From positions 1 through 42,432 of the forward strand of contig VAXG01000092.1 in assembly GCA_005883355.1 (NCBI GenBank): DNA of 42,432 bases, read 5' to 3'. The notes below the pieces were generated by a model. The model saw only the letters and a program-made list of their open reading frames with translations, ran no database searches and had not been told where the DNA came from. Every line of letters begins with the position of its first letter. The stretch's first letter is position 1. The translations under genes were made by a program, and so were the position numbers. Positions 31,549-38,733 of the stretch are shown here, one piece after another. Source of the stretch: Actinomycetota bacterium (lineage in GTDB: Bacteria; Actinomycetota; Thermoleophilia; Gaiellales; Gaiellaceae).

Positions 31549-32427
31549 GTGCGCCGAGCTCCCGCGATTCTCCTGGTCGTTCTGCTCTCGAGTCTCGCCG
31601 CAGGCTGCGGCGGCTCGAGCAACAAGGCCTCGAACACCACGTCGACCGCCGCGGTGGCGTCTTGCGCCAAGGGCAGTCTCAATCTCGTCCATGCGGGCCA
31701 GTTGACGGTCGGGACGGACAATCCGGCATTCCCGCCCTGGTTCGGCGGTGCCCAGAAGGCCCCTTGGAAGGTGAGCGATCCCTACTCCGGCCAGGGGTAT
31801 GAGAGTGCCGTCGCGTACGCGGTCGCGACGAAGCTCGGCTTCGCCAAGAGCGAGGTGAAGTGGATCGTCGTTCCGTTCAACACCTCCTTCGCACCGGGCC
31901 CGAAGAAGTTCGACTTCGACATCAACCAGATCTCTTACAAGCCGGCACGGGCGAATGCAGTCGACTTCAGCGACTCGTACTACGACGTCAACCAGGCGCT
32001 CGTCGTGGTGAAGGGAACGCCGATCGCCAGCGCAACGTCGATCGCGGCGCTCAAGCCGTACAAGTTCGGCGCCCAGCTGGGAACGACGAGCTACGACTAC
32101 ATCGTCAACAACATCAAGCCGTCGAAGAAGCCGTCCGTGTTCGATCAGAACGATGCCGCGGTCGCCGCTCTCAAGAACAAGCAGATCGACGGCCTCGTGG
32201 TCGACCTGCCGACGGCGTTCTACGTCACGGCCGTGCAGGTCCCGAAGGGCAAGATCCTGGGCCAGTTCCCGACGGCCGGAACGCCGGAGCACTTCGGGAT
32301 GGTCTTCGCAAAGGGAAACTCGCTCGTAAGCTGCGTCAACGGCGCGCTGACGAAGCTCCGCGCGGACAGCACGCTCGCGAGCCTGCAGGCCAAGTGGCTC
32401 CAGGCCGACGCGCCCGTGCTGAAATAG
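31549..32427 (+). CDS. Polar amino-acid ABC transporter, substrate-binding lipoprotein
   Basis: A 292-aa SBP_bac_3 protein that captures an amino acid outside the membrane. The signal peptide is RRAPAILLVVLLSS with lipobox LAAGC (Cys21). A Ser/Thr linker is followed by the two-lobe binding domain starting GQLTVGTDNPAFPPWFGG and including DFDINQISYKPARANAVDFS (first lobe) and GTTSYDYIVNN, IDGLVVDLPTAFY (second lobe). The substrate cannot be decided; cystine, glutamine or arginine types look alike here. GTG start at 31549. Followed 40 bp later by the permease. Confidence 0.92.
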   Translation: MRRAPAILLVVLLSSLAAGCGGSSNKASNTTSTAAVASCAKGSLNLVHAGQLTVGTDNPAFPPWFGGAQKAPWKVSDPYSGQGYESAVAYAVATKLGFAKSEVKWIVVPFNTSFAPGPKKFDFDINQISYKPARANAVDFSDSYYDVNQALVVVKGTPIASATSIAALKPYKFGAQLGTTSYDYIVNNIKPSKKPSVFDQNDAAVAALKNKQIDGLVVDLPTAFYVTAVQVPKGKILGQFPTAGTPEHFGMVFAKGNSLVSCVNGALTKLRADSTLASLQAKWLQADAPVLK

Positions 32428-32467
32428 CCGTCTGAACACGAACCGCGGCTCGAAGATCATCGGCAGC

Positions 32468-33274
32468 GTGACCTCCGCCGGCGAAGGCCGTCGCGGCGTC
32501 ACCGTGGCCGTGCTCAGCACGGTGGTCTTCTTCACCTTGCTAGCCGTGGCGATCACGCACGCGCCGGGCTGGCCCGAGGTGAGGCGCACGTTCTTCAACT
32601 GGAACCAGTTCAAGTCGTCGATGCCGGAGATCTCGCGCGCGTTCCTGCTGAACGTGAAGATCTTCATGATCGCCGAGGCGTTCATCCTCGTCCTCGCGCT
32701 CCTACTGGCAGTCGTTCGTAGCCTTCCGGGCCCAGTCTTCTTCCCTATGCGTGCACTCGGCATCGCGTACGCCGACTTCTTCCGCGGCGTGCCGACCATC
32801 CTCGTCATCGCGCTACTCGGGTTCGGCGCACCCGCGCTCCAGCTGAGCTGGGTCCCGCTCTCGACGACGTTCTGGGGAATTGTTGCCCTGATCCTGGTTT
32901 ACACGGCGTACGTCTCCGAGGTCTACCGCGCCGGGATCGAGTCGGTGCATCCAAGCCAGGACGCCGCTGCGCGTTCGCTCGGTCTGTCGCACTGGCAGTC
33001 CTTGCGCAAGGTCGTCTTGCCGCAGGCGGTGCGCCGGGTGATCCCGCCGCTCCTGAACGACTTCATCGGGCTGCAGAAGGACACCGCGCTCGTGGGCTTC
33101 CTCGGCTCGGTGGAGGCGTTCAAGCAGTCGCAAATCGACGCGGCTGCGACCTTCAACTACACGCCCTTCGTCGCGGCGGCCGTGCTCTTCGTCGCGTTGA
33201 CGATCCCTCTGGCCCGCTTCACGGACTGGCTCGTTCTGCGCGACCGGCGCCGCCGGCAGGCGGCGGGAGCCTGA
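32468..33274 (+). CDS. Polar amino-acid ABC transporter, permease
   Basis: A 268-aa HisM/GlnP-type permease. A first hydrophobic segment (about 16-36) precedes the transport core, which has helices at about 55-80, 93-118, 130-148 and 226-248. The EAA coupling loop that contacts the ATPase is EVYRAGIESVHPSQDAAARSLG, continuing LSHWQSLRKVVLPQAVRRVIPP. GTG 32468 is used, though no clear ribosome site precedes it and a few more upstream codons could be coding. It ends in a TGATG overlap with the ATPase gene. Confidence 0.92.
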   Translation: MTSAGEGRRGVTVAVLSTVVFFTLLAVAITHAPGWPEVRRTFFNWNQFKSSMPEISRAFLLNVKIFMIAEAFILVLALLLAVVRSLPGPVFFPMRALGIAYADFFRGVPTILVIALLGFGAPALQLSWVPLSTTFWGIVALILVYTAYVSEVYRAGIESVHPSQDAAARSLGLSHWQSLRKVVLPQAVRRVIPPLLNDFIGLQKDTALVGFLGSVEAFKQSQIDAAATFNYTPFVAAAVLFVALTIPLARFTDWLVLRDRRRRQAAGA

Positions 33275-34020
33275 TGAGCGAGGCGCTGGTCGTCGACGGC
33301 GTGCGCAAGTCCTTCGGGCAACTGGAGGTCCTGCGCGGAGTCGACCTCGCCGTCGAAGAACACGAAGTCGTGTGCCTGATCGGCGCGTCGGGCTCGGGGA
33401 AGTCGACGCTGCTGCGCTGCGTCAACCTGCTCGAGCCGATCGACGAAGGGCGGATCGTCGTCGAGGGCTTGGAGATCACCGATCGCGGAGTCGACGTCAA
33501 TCGTGTGCGCCGACGGATTGGAATCGTCTTCCAGGCTTACAACCTCTTCCCGCACATGAGCGTCCTCGCCAACGTCACGCTCGCGCCCAGGCTCGCGCTG
33601 CGAATGCCGCACGCGCAGGCCGAGGCCGAGGCGACGACGTTGCTGGGCCGCTTCGGGCTCGCCGACAAGCGCAACGACTACCCGGACCGCCTCTCCGGGG
33701 GACAGCAGCAGCGGGTCGCGATCGTGCGGGCGCTGGCGATGAAGCCCGACCTCATGCTGTTGGACGAAGTGACGAGCGCGCTCGACCCGGAGCTCGTCGC
33801 CGAGGTGCTCGAGGTCATTCGCGAGCTCGCGGCGGCCGGAATGACGATGCTGATCGCGACGCACGAGATGAGCTTCGCGCGTGACATCGCCGACAGGGTC
33901 TGCTTCCTTGACGAAGGCGTGATCCTCGAGCAGGGCCCGCCTGAGCAGATCCTCAGCGAGCCCAAGGAGCCGAGAACTCAGCAGTTCCTCCAGCGCATCA
34001 TCGAGGCCGGCCGGTTGTAG
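33274..34020 (+). CDS. Polar amino-acid ABC transporter, ATP-binding protein
   Basis: A 248-aa GlnQ/HisP-type ATPase that powers the importer. Walker A is GASGSGKST (about 37-45), the Q-loop is VFQAYNLFPHMSV, the ABC signature is LSGGQQQRV (about 139-147), Walker B is LMLLDEVTSALD and the H-loop is IATHEM. All catalytic elements are intact. ATG 33274 shares its A with the permease TGA. Typical length for the family. Confidence 0.96.
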   Translation: MSEALVVDGVRKSFGQLEVLRGVDLAVEEHEVVCLIGASGSGKSTLLRCVNLLEPIDEGRIVVEGLEITDRGVDVNRVRRRIGIVFQAYNLFPHMSVLANVTLAPRLALRMPHAQAEAEATTLLGRFGLADKRNDYPDRLSGGQQQRVAIVRALAMKPDLMLLDEVTSALDPELVAEVLEVIRELAAAGMTMLIATHEMSFARDIADRVCFLDEGVILEQGPPEQILSEPKEPRTQQFLQRIIEAGRL

Positions 34021-34024
34021 CTTT

Positions 34025-34324
34025 ATGGGCATGCGCGAACCCGACACGCGAAGGATCGACCTCACGCTCGAGCCTCTCGACGATTACGTCGTCATCCAGC
34101 CCTCCGACGAGGAGTCGGAGACGAATCTCGGTCTGATCATCCCCGCCTCGGCGGAGACCGACTGTCGCACGGGCGTCGTCACTGCAGTTGGCACCGAGGC
34201 GGGCGGCGTCGAGCCCGGCGACAAGGTGCTCTTTCCGAGTGACGCGGGCTATGAAGTGCGGCTCGCGGGTACCGCCGTGAGGGTCATGCGGCGCGGCGAC
34301 CTGATCGCCCGTGTCCACGACTGA
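34025..34324 (+). CDS. groES: GroES-family co-chaperonin
   Basis: A 99-aa Cpn10 fold protein that caps the GroEL ring. It has LEPLDDYVVIQPSDEESET at the N-terminus, the mobile loop ESETNLGLIIPASAETD, the GVVTAVG strand, GDKVLFPSDAGYEV and a C-terminal DLIARVHD. It begins 4 bp after the ATPase stop and is probably co-transcribed with the importer. No groEL is within the window, so it works with a chaperonin encoded elsewhere. ATG 34025 or 34031 may be the start. Confidence 0.92.
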   Translation: MGMREPDTRRIDLTLEPLDDYVVIQPSDEESETNLGLIIPASAETDCRTGVVTAVGTEAGGVEPGDKVLFPSDAGYEVRLAGTAVRVMRRGDLIARVHD

Positions 34325-34360
34325 GCACCTAAGACACGCACGCGTCACGAAGACGTACCT

Positions 34361-34438
34361 GTGCCTGGCACGGATGATTTCCCAGGAGGAGCAGCGCCTT
34401 TCGCGTGGGCGTCACAGTTTCGTACCCGTGCCTGGCAC
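34361..34438. repeat. Pair of GTGCCTGGCAC palindromes
   Basis: Two copies of the 11-bp palindrome GTGCCTGGCAC at 34361-34371 and 34428-34438, each preceded by CGTACC-like bases, in the gap between convergent genes. The CCTGGTGTC/GACACCAGG core of the terminator at 28799 is similar. Likely a dispersed hairpin repeat that also helps end transcription. Confidence 0.55.
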
Positions 34439-34449
34439 CGGTCCTGTCC

Positions 34450-35466
34450 TCAGGTCGCGTGCGCGCGAGTGACGTCTGAGGGCGATGCGCAGCCGAGCAG
34501 CGCAAGTCCTAGCTCCACCTCGTTGCGCAGCAGCTCGAGGACATGCACGACGCCTTGTTCGCCGGCCGCTGCCAATCCCCAGAGCATCGCGCGGCCGATC
34601 AGGACACTACGGGCTCCGAGTGCCAGCGCCTTGAGCGCATCGGTGCCCCGGCGCACTCCCCCATCGAGCAGCACTTCCGCGCGGCCGTCGACGGCCGCGA
34701 CGACCTCCTCGAGCGCGTCGAGCGAACTGGACACACCGTCGAGCTGGCGGCCGCCGTGGTTCGAGACGACGATGGCAGCGGCTCCGTGCTCACATGCGAG
34801 CCGCGCGTCCTCGGCGGTGAGAATTCCCTTCACGACCACCGGAAGGTCGTAGCCGGCGAGCCACTCGAGGTCACGCCAGCTGAGCCCCGTGTCGAAGTGG
34901 CCGCCGAAGATGTCGCCCGCCACGGTGAGGTGCTCCGGGATCTCGAAGTCGATTCGGATGTCTCGCTCGCGCCGCCCGAGGTGCGGTGTGTCGACGGTGA
35001 GCACCAGGGCCGAGAACTCGTTCGCGACTGCCTCGGCAATCAGATCCTCGGTCTGCGAACGATCGGCGAAGACGTAGACCTGGAACCACCGCGGCGCACC
35101 CGGCGCTGCTGCAGCGACCTCGGCCGGCCGCGCCGTCGCGGCTGTGGAGAGACACATGATCGTTCCCGCTGCAGCCGCTGCGCGTGCGGTTGCGAGCTCG
35201 CCGTCGGGATGCGCCATGCGCTGGAGGGCGAGTGGCGCGATCAGGATCGGCAGTGCGACGTCCGTCCCGAGAACCGTCGTTTCAGTGGTGACCGAACTGA
35301 CGTCGACGAGCACGCGCGGCCTGAGTCTCCGCCGCTCGAATGCCGCGAGGTTGTCCCGAAGCGTGACCTCGTCCCCGGCCCCGCCGGCGAAGTAGGCATG
35401 CGCGTTCGCATCGAGCTTCTGCTCCGCGAGCAGTTCGTAGTCCCAGACGTTGACGGGAGCGGCCAC
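34450..35466 (-). CDS. FMN-dependent 2-hydroxy-acid oxidase/dehydrogenase
   Basis: A 338-aa TIM-barrel flavoenzyme of the lactate/glycolate oxidase family that oxidises an alpha-hydroxy acid to a keto acid. Catalytic His237 and Arg240 lie in VVSNHGGRQLDG. Substrate tyrosines are Y25 (HAYFAGGAGDE) and Y131 (QVYVFADR), the flavin lysine is K213 (PVVVKGI), and the phosphate loop is DGGVRRGTD with GARSVLIGRA. There is no membrane-binding insert, so it is soluble, nearer to lactate oxidase than to LldD. Single gene. Start 35466; the tRNA pair lies 21 bp upstream on the same strand. Confidence 0.92.
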   Translation of the reverse strand: MAAPVNVWDYELLAEQKLDANAHAYFAGGAGDEVTLRDNLAAFERRRLRPRVLVDVSSVTTETTVLGTDVALPILIAPLALQRMAHPDGELATARAAAAAGTIMCLSTAATARPAEVAAAAPGAPRWFQVYVFADRSQTEDLIAEAVANEFSALVLTVDTPHLGRRERDIRIDFEIPEHLTVAGDIFGGHFDTGLSWRDLEWLAGYDLPVVVKGILTAEDARLACEHGAAAIVVSNHGGRQLDGVSSSLDALEEVVAAVDGRAEVLLDGGVRRGTDALKALALGARSVLIGRAMLWGLAAAGEQGVVHVLELLRNEVELGLALLGCASPSDVTRAHAT

Positions 35467-35487
35467 ACCGCGAGCCTAGAAAACCAG

Positions 35488-35576
35488 CGGAGAGGGCGGG
35501 ATTTGAACCCGCGACGCACCTTTCAGCACGTACGCGATTTCCAGTCGCGCTCCTTAGGCCACTCGGACACCTCTCC
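35488..35576 (-). tRNA. tRNA-Ser(GGA)
   Basis: Minus strand. Acceptor GGAGAGG (35576-35570) pairs with CCTCTCC, discriminator G at 35488. The anticodon stem CGCGA/TCGCG encloses CTGGAAA, anticodon GGA. Long variable arm, T arm CGGG-TTCAAAT-CCCG. No encoded CCA. It lies 11 bp after tRNA-Ser(GCU). Confidence 0.96.
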
Positions 35577-35587
35577 GTGCCGCGAAG

Positions 35588-35678
35588 CGGAGAAGGAGGG
35601 ATTCGAACCCTCGATGGAGGATTTTTCCCCCATAACGCCTTAGCAGGGCGCCGCCTTCAGCCACTCGGCCACTTCTCC
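35588..35678 (-). tRNA. tRNA-Ser(GCU)
   Basis: Minus strand. Acceptor GGAGAAG (35678-35672) pairs with CTTCTCC, discriminator G at 35588. The anticodon stem GCGCC/GGCGT encloses CTGCTAA, anticodon GCT. Long variable arm and T arm GAGGG-TTCGAAT-CCCTC. A TATCCT box at 35696-35691 lies 12 nt upstream and probably drives both tRNAs. Confidence 0.96.
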
Positions 35679-35717
35679 GCGGGTCCGCGCAGGATAGCCC
35701 AGGCATCTTCGGAAGAC

Positions 35718-35744
35718 GGACGCACGGGCAAAGCCCGCGCGTCC
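35718..35744. other. Hairpin between the tRNA copies
   Basis: GGACGCACGGGC and GCCCGCGCGTCC form a 12-bp stem with one mismatch around AAA. It would end or process any transcript that starts at the tRNA-fragment promoter downstream (minus strand). Confidence 0.5.
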
Positions 35745-35778
35745 TCTAAAGCGGCGCCCCCGAGTGGGCGCCTTGGAG

Positions 35779-35844
35779 GGCGCCCCCTTCAGCCACTCGG
35801 CCACTTCTCCGCGGTCCGGCGCAGGATAGCCGAGGCATCTTTCG
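35779..35844 (-). pseudogene. tRNA-Ser(GCU) 5' fragment with its upstream region
   Basis: This segment repeats 35647-35713 with a few changes: the tRNA 5' third (GGAGAAGTGGCCGAGTGGCT, then GAAGG) plus the TATCCT promoter box. What follows on the minus strand cannot form a serine tRNA. A hairpin GGCGCC-CTCCAA-GGCGCC sits at the anticodon-arm position, but there is no T arm and no matching acceptor 3' strand. It is a partial tandem duplication that has kept its promoter. The rest of the gap 35679-35963 holds no gene I can see. Confidence 0.75.
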
Positions 35845-35925
35845 GATCCCCCTCCCGGGGGAGGAAAGGTGCACCCCCAGCACGAAAATGAGCTTGCCGG
35901 CTCCCCCCTCATACCCCGGCAATCT

Positions 35926-35958
35926 GAAACCCGTCTGCGGCTATCCGAGGCGGGTTTC
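35926..35958 (-). terminator. Hairpin terminator after the frameshifted membrane protein
   Basis: GAAACCCG (35926-35933) pairs with CGGGTTTC (35951-35958), with weaker inner pairing. It lies just past the stop at 35964 of the minus-strand gene. Confidence 0.6.
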
Positions 35959-35963
35959 GCCTT

Positions 35964-36912
35964 TCAGAGGGACTCTTCCTCGCCACCTTGCTGGAGGACG
36001 TGCTCGAAGACGAGCAGACCTAAGGCTGTCCCGGCAGCACCGGCCGAGATCGTCACGACGACGATAAGCCGCGCGAGCGTGCCCGGCAGCACTGACAGCA
36101 CGACGCCGTGCAGCAACACCGGAACTGTGCTCAGTCCCACGCCGAGGCCGAGAAACCCGAGTGCGCCACCCGCGATCGCTCTCGCCTGCGGGGAGCCGCG
36201 GACGACGAACGCGACTCCAACGAGCGCGAAGACGAACTCATTCGCCGCCGCGACCCACTTTCCGCCCGAGGAATAGGAATCGAGGGCAAAGCCCGCTGCT
36301 GTGACGAGCATTCCTGTCGACGCTGTCAGGCCGAAGGCCACCGCCGCAACGGAGGCCAGCATCCGGCGGCGCGCAAACAGAAAATGCGGTCGCCACTACG
36401 AACGGAAGGCCGAGCAGGATCCATGGCCACACCGGAGGCCTCTCCACCCGAATGAGCTGCCCCGTGAGTTGCGTCGAACGTCCGTCGACGCGGAGAGGAA
36501 TCGTCCAAGTCTTCCGGTCGACTCCTGGCGGCAGGCGACTCAGCCGACGGTCGTGCCACACGAACGTCGAGCCGCGAGAGCGAAGCCGCCAGCCGGTGCC
36601 GATCCGCGACCCTTTCAGGAGCCCGAGCCCGGCTGCAGTCAGAGACGCGGCGTTGACCGTCACGCGTCCCTCGGCAATGCGCGCGAACGGCTCACCGAGG
36701 TAACCCAGAATCACGACGCTATGGCCGGGCCCGGCGGTGACGCTGAGTGCACGATCGCTTTGGTAGACGCGCGCGTTCACCACATCGCTGGGCGACACGA
36801 CGCTCGCGCGGTAGTCGACCGCCGTCACGCTCGAACGGAGGTGCGCGTCCGCACTGGCCGGAGCAGCCAGCGCGAGGAGCACGAAGACCGTGACCAACCG
36901 CAACGCGCTCAT
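35964..36912 (-). pseudogene. Membrane protein split by a single-base frameshift
   Basis: Two minus-strand frames together make one protein. From ATG 36912 the first has a signal peptide (MSALRLVTVFVLLALAAPAS), an external beta domain (residues 22-155) and a first helix PVWPWILLGLPFVVATAF. It then runs out of sense after 36385. The second, ending at 35964, reads FLFARRRMLASVAAVAFGLT and continues with three or four more helices. They join exactly if one T is removed from the run of four at 36381-36384. The whole would be an exported domain plus a five-helix membrane part of unknown function. Either a recent mutation or a sequencing error in the homopolymer. Confidence 0.75.
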
Positions 36913-37043
36913 CAAAGAGGAGGGATGTCGGGCACTCACCGTCCTTTCATCTTCGGCTACTACGCGGCCTGGGGCGCACCCAGGCTGGACCCGATCGCCG
37001 CGCTCAGGTATGAATGACCGAGGGGATGAAGCAGGTCGGACGG

Positions 37044-37811
37044 CTACCGGGTCTGCTCGACATAGGCGCAAACCCGCGAATCGTTGGGTAGGGGCGACGA
37101 CGAGACCTTGACTACGCGAAACATGCCCTCGTGCCCAGGCACGGTCAGTTCGCGGAAAGCGGCCGGCGGCGGACCGTCTCGTTCGACGAGGAGATAGCCG
37201 CGCGCGGTTGGGACGAAGAGGAGGTGTTTCTCATCGTCTTCGTTGGCCCCAGCCGGTCGCTCATCATCTTTGCCACTCCTCTGGTCGTCGCCGTTGGCGT
37301 CGATGGAGACGTAACGCGCGATTCGCTCCTGCCAGGCTCCGTCTGAGGATGGATCTTCATCATCTGAGGGCGCTGTGCCCGCGACGAACGTGGACCCCGC
37401 GTTCGTTCCGTCGAGTTCGCGGCTGTCGACCTTGAGCACAACGGCGCGTTGCTTGGGGAGGACCTTCGCCACGATCGTGATTGGAAGCACACGCCGACGC
37501 CACAGAAAGATGCCGTCGCGGCGAATCGCGATTCCTTCACCGTCTGCGCCGCCCACAAGCTCGATGAAGGCCCCGATACGTCTTCCCCGCGGTTCCAAGA
37601 CCGCGTACTGGCGGGCGGCCGCGAGCAGTTCCCGAACCCGCTTTCGGTCATCTCCGTTCGGCGCTGCCGCGGCACCCACAATCGCCAATAGTGCCCTAAG
37701 TACGAGCCCGTCAAGGGGTATGCCATGGGCCGACGAGGCGGGGCCGAACTTGGCGGGCAGCGGTCCATAAGGCGCACCGATAGTTCGACATGAAGCTTCA
37801 TTCGTTTTCAT
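37044..37811 (-). CDS. Hypothetical protein with PRC-barrel-like domain
   Basis: A 255-aa protein from ATG 37811. Residues 45-70 are helical (VRELLAAARQYAVLEPRG). A PRC-barrel-like strand set follows (RRIGAFIELVGGADGEGIAI; GIFLWRRRVLPITIVAKVLP; RAVVLKVDSRELDG). A long acidic low-complexity linker (about 125-180) leads to a second small beta part (HLLFVPTARGYLLVERDGPP; FRVVKVSSSPLPNDSRVCAYV). No signal peptide. PRC barrels usually bind RNA or other proteins; the role here is unknown. A longer frame back to 38009 crosses a perfect hairpin and was rejected. A TAATAC box lies about 8 nt before the ATG. Confidence 0.72.
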   Translation of the reverse strand: MKTNEASCRTIGAPYGPLPAKFGPASSAHGIPLDGLVLRALLAIVGAAAAPNGDDRKRVRELLAAARQYAVLEPRGRRIGAFIELVGGADGEGIAIRRDGIFLWRRRVLPITIVAKVLPKQRAVVLKVDSRELDGTNAGSTFVAGTAPSDDEDPSSDGAWQERIARYVSIDANGDDQRSGKDDERPAGANEDDEKHLLFVPTARGYLLVERDGPPPAAFRELTVPGHEGMFRVVKVSSSPLPNDSRVCAYVEQTR

Positions 37812-37934
37812 CCGATCCGGTATTAAGTTGCCCGCGGCAGGGTCGATGTCCCTCTCGAGAACAGGGACCGGATGAAGGGAAGCCGCAGCCCTCGTCCCCG
37901 GGAAGCTCGCCGCTTCTTCGTCCCTGACCCTCAC

Positions 37935-37969
37935 GCAGAAGGGCGGCATTCTCCTAACCGCCCTTCTGC
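37935..37969 (-). terminator. Hairpin terminator downstream of tRNA-Ser(CGA)
   Basis: A perfect 12-bp stem GCAGAAGGGCGG / CCGCCCTTCTGC with an 11-nt loop, 55 bp past the 3' end of the minus-strand tRNA. There is no T-run. The stretch 37812-38023 otherwise holds nothing I can recognise. Confidence 0.75.
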
Positions 37970-38023
37970 CCTCTCCCGATAAGCCAGTTCGTGAACGCGG
38001 TTGAGTCAAACGGCTCTGCTAAG

Positions 38024-38112
38024 CGGAGGGGGAGGGATTTGAACCCTCGTCGGACCCAAGAGCCCGAAACGGTTTTCGAGACCGCCGCATTCGACCGCTC
38101 TGCCACCCCTCC
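38024..38112 (-). tRNA. tRNA-Ser(CGA)
   Basis: Minus strand. Acceptor GGAGGGG (38112-38106) pairs with CCCCTCC, discriminator G at 38024. The anticodon stem GCGGT/ACCGT encloses CTCGAAA, anticodon CGA. Long variable arm and T arm GAGGG-TTCAAAT-CCCTC. No encoded CCA. Confidence 0.96.
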
Positions 38113-38136
38113 GGGGGACGCACAGGGTACCCGGCG

Positions 38137-38721
38137 TCAGGAGACGGTGATGTTCAGCTTCATGCCGGCCGCCTCATGCCCCGGCACCGAGCAGTAGAGC
38201 TCGTACGTCCCCGCTTTCAGCGTGACCTTCAGCTCGGAAGTACCGCCGGGCTGGATCAGCTTCGTCTTGTCGCCGGTCTGCTTGATCGCGAGGTCGTGCG
38301 GAATCCTGCCGGCGTTCTTCGCCTCGAAGGTAATCGGGCCCGCCTTGAGCTGGGTCGAGCTCAACACGATCTTGAACTCCGACTCGCTCACGGGGACCTT
38401 CGTCGCCGCGGGCTTTGTTGCGGACGTCGTGCTTGCCGCGGTCGTCGTCTGTTGCGTGGTTGTCGTCTCGGCGGGGGCGGTCGTGGTCTCGGCCGCCGCC
38501 GCTTCGCCGTGATGTTTGCTCTCGGCGCCGAACACCTCGACCGCCGTGAGCATTCCGAAGAAGAACACGAAAGCGATGACGATGAACGCCAGTAGCCCGC
38601 GCCCCGGATAGTCGGGGCGGTAGCGCGGAAACAGGAACGAGGACGCGAGCGCGAAGAGAATGAAGACGAGCGCAGTTACTCCGAGGCCGATCTCGTGTCC
38701 GGTTGAGAGGGCGAGCGGCAC
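38137..38721 (-). CDS. Membrane-anchored cupredoxin (type 1 copper protein)
   Basis: A 194-aa protein. Two N-terminal helices (about 11-31 and 42-64) anchor it, a Thr/Ala-rich linker covers 72-108, and a cupredoxin domain covers 112-194. The blue-copper ligands are all present: H142 (GRIPHDLAI), C177 (LYCSVPGH), H182 and M187. It should shuttle electrons or bind copper on the outer face. GTG start at 38721 appears leaderless (TAGTAT 6 nt upstream). It follows the DUF4349 gene by 9 bp. Helix pair plus cupredoxin recalls subunit II-like proteins, but there is no CuA motif. Confidence 0.88.
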   Translation of the reverse strand: MPLALSTGHEIGLGVTALVFILFALASSFLFPRYRPDYPGRGLLAFIVIAFVFFFGMLTAVEVFGAESKHHGEAAAAETTTAPAETTTTQQTTTAASTTSATKPAATKVPVSESEFKIVLSSTQLKAGPITFEAKNAGRIPHDLAIKQTGDKTKLIQPGGTSELKVTLKAGTYELYCSVPGHEAAGMKLNITVS

Positions 38722-38727
38722 GCGCGG

Positions 38728-38733
38728 ATACTA
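38728..38733 (-). promoter_or_regulatory. Leaderless -10 box TAGTAT for the cupredoxin gene
   Basis: TAGTAT, then 6 nt, then GTG 38721. Its TAG is also the stop codon of the DUF4349 gene (38733-38731). Confidence 0.45.

Noticed and set aside
31551-32808. Extending the LigD polymerase upstream to an in-frame ATG
   Set aside because: It would run antisense through the ABC substrate-binding gene and adds no recognisable sequence.
34543-35643. A 366-codon plus-strand frame over the hydroxy-acid oxidase and tRNAs
   Set aside because: It crosses two tRNA genes and is antisense to a gene with all catalytic residues.
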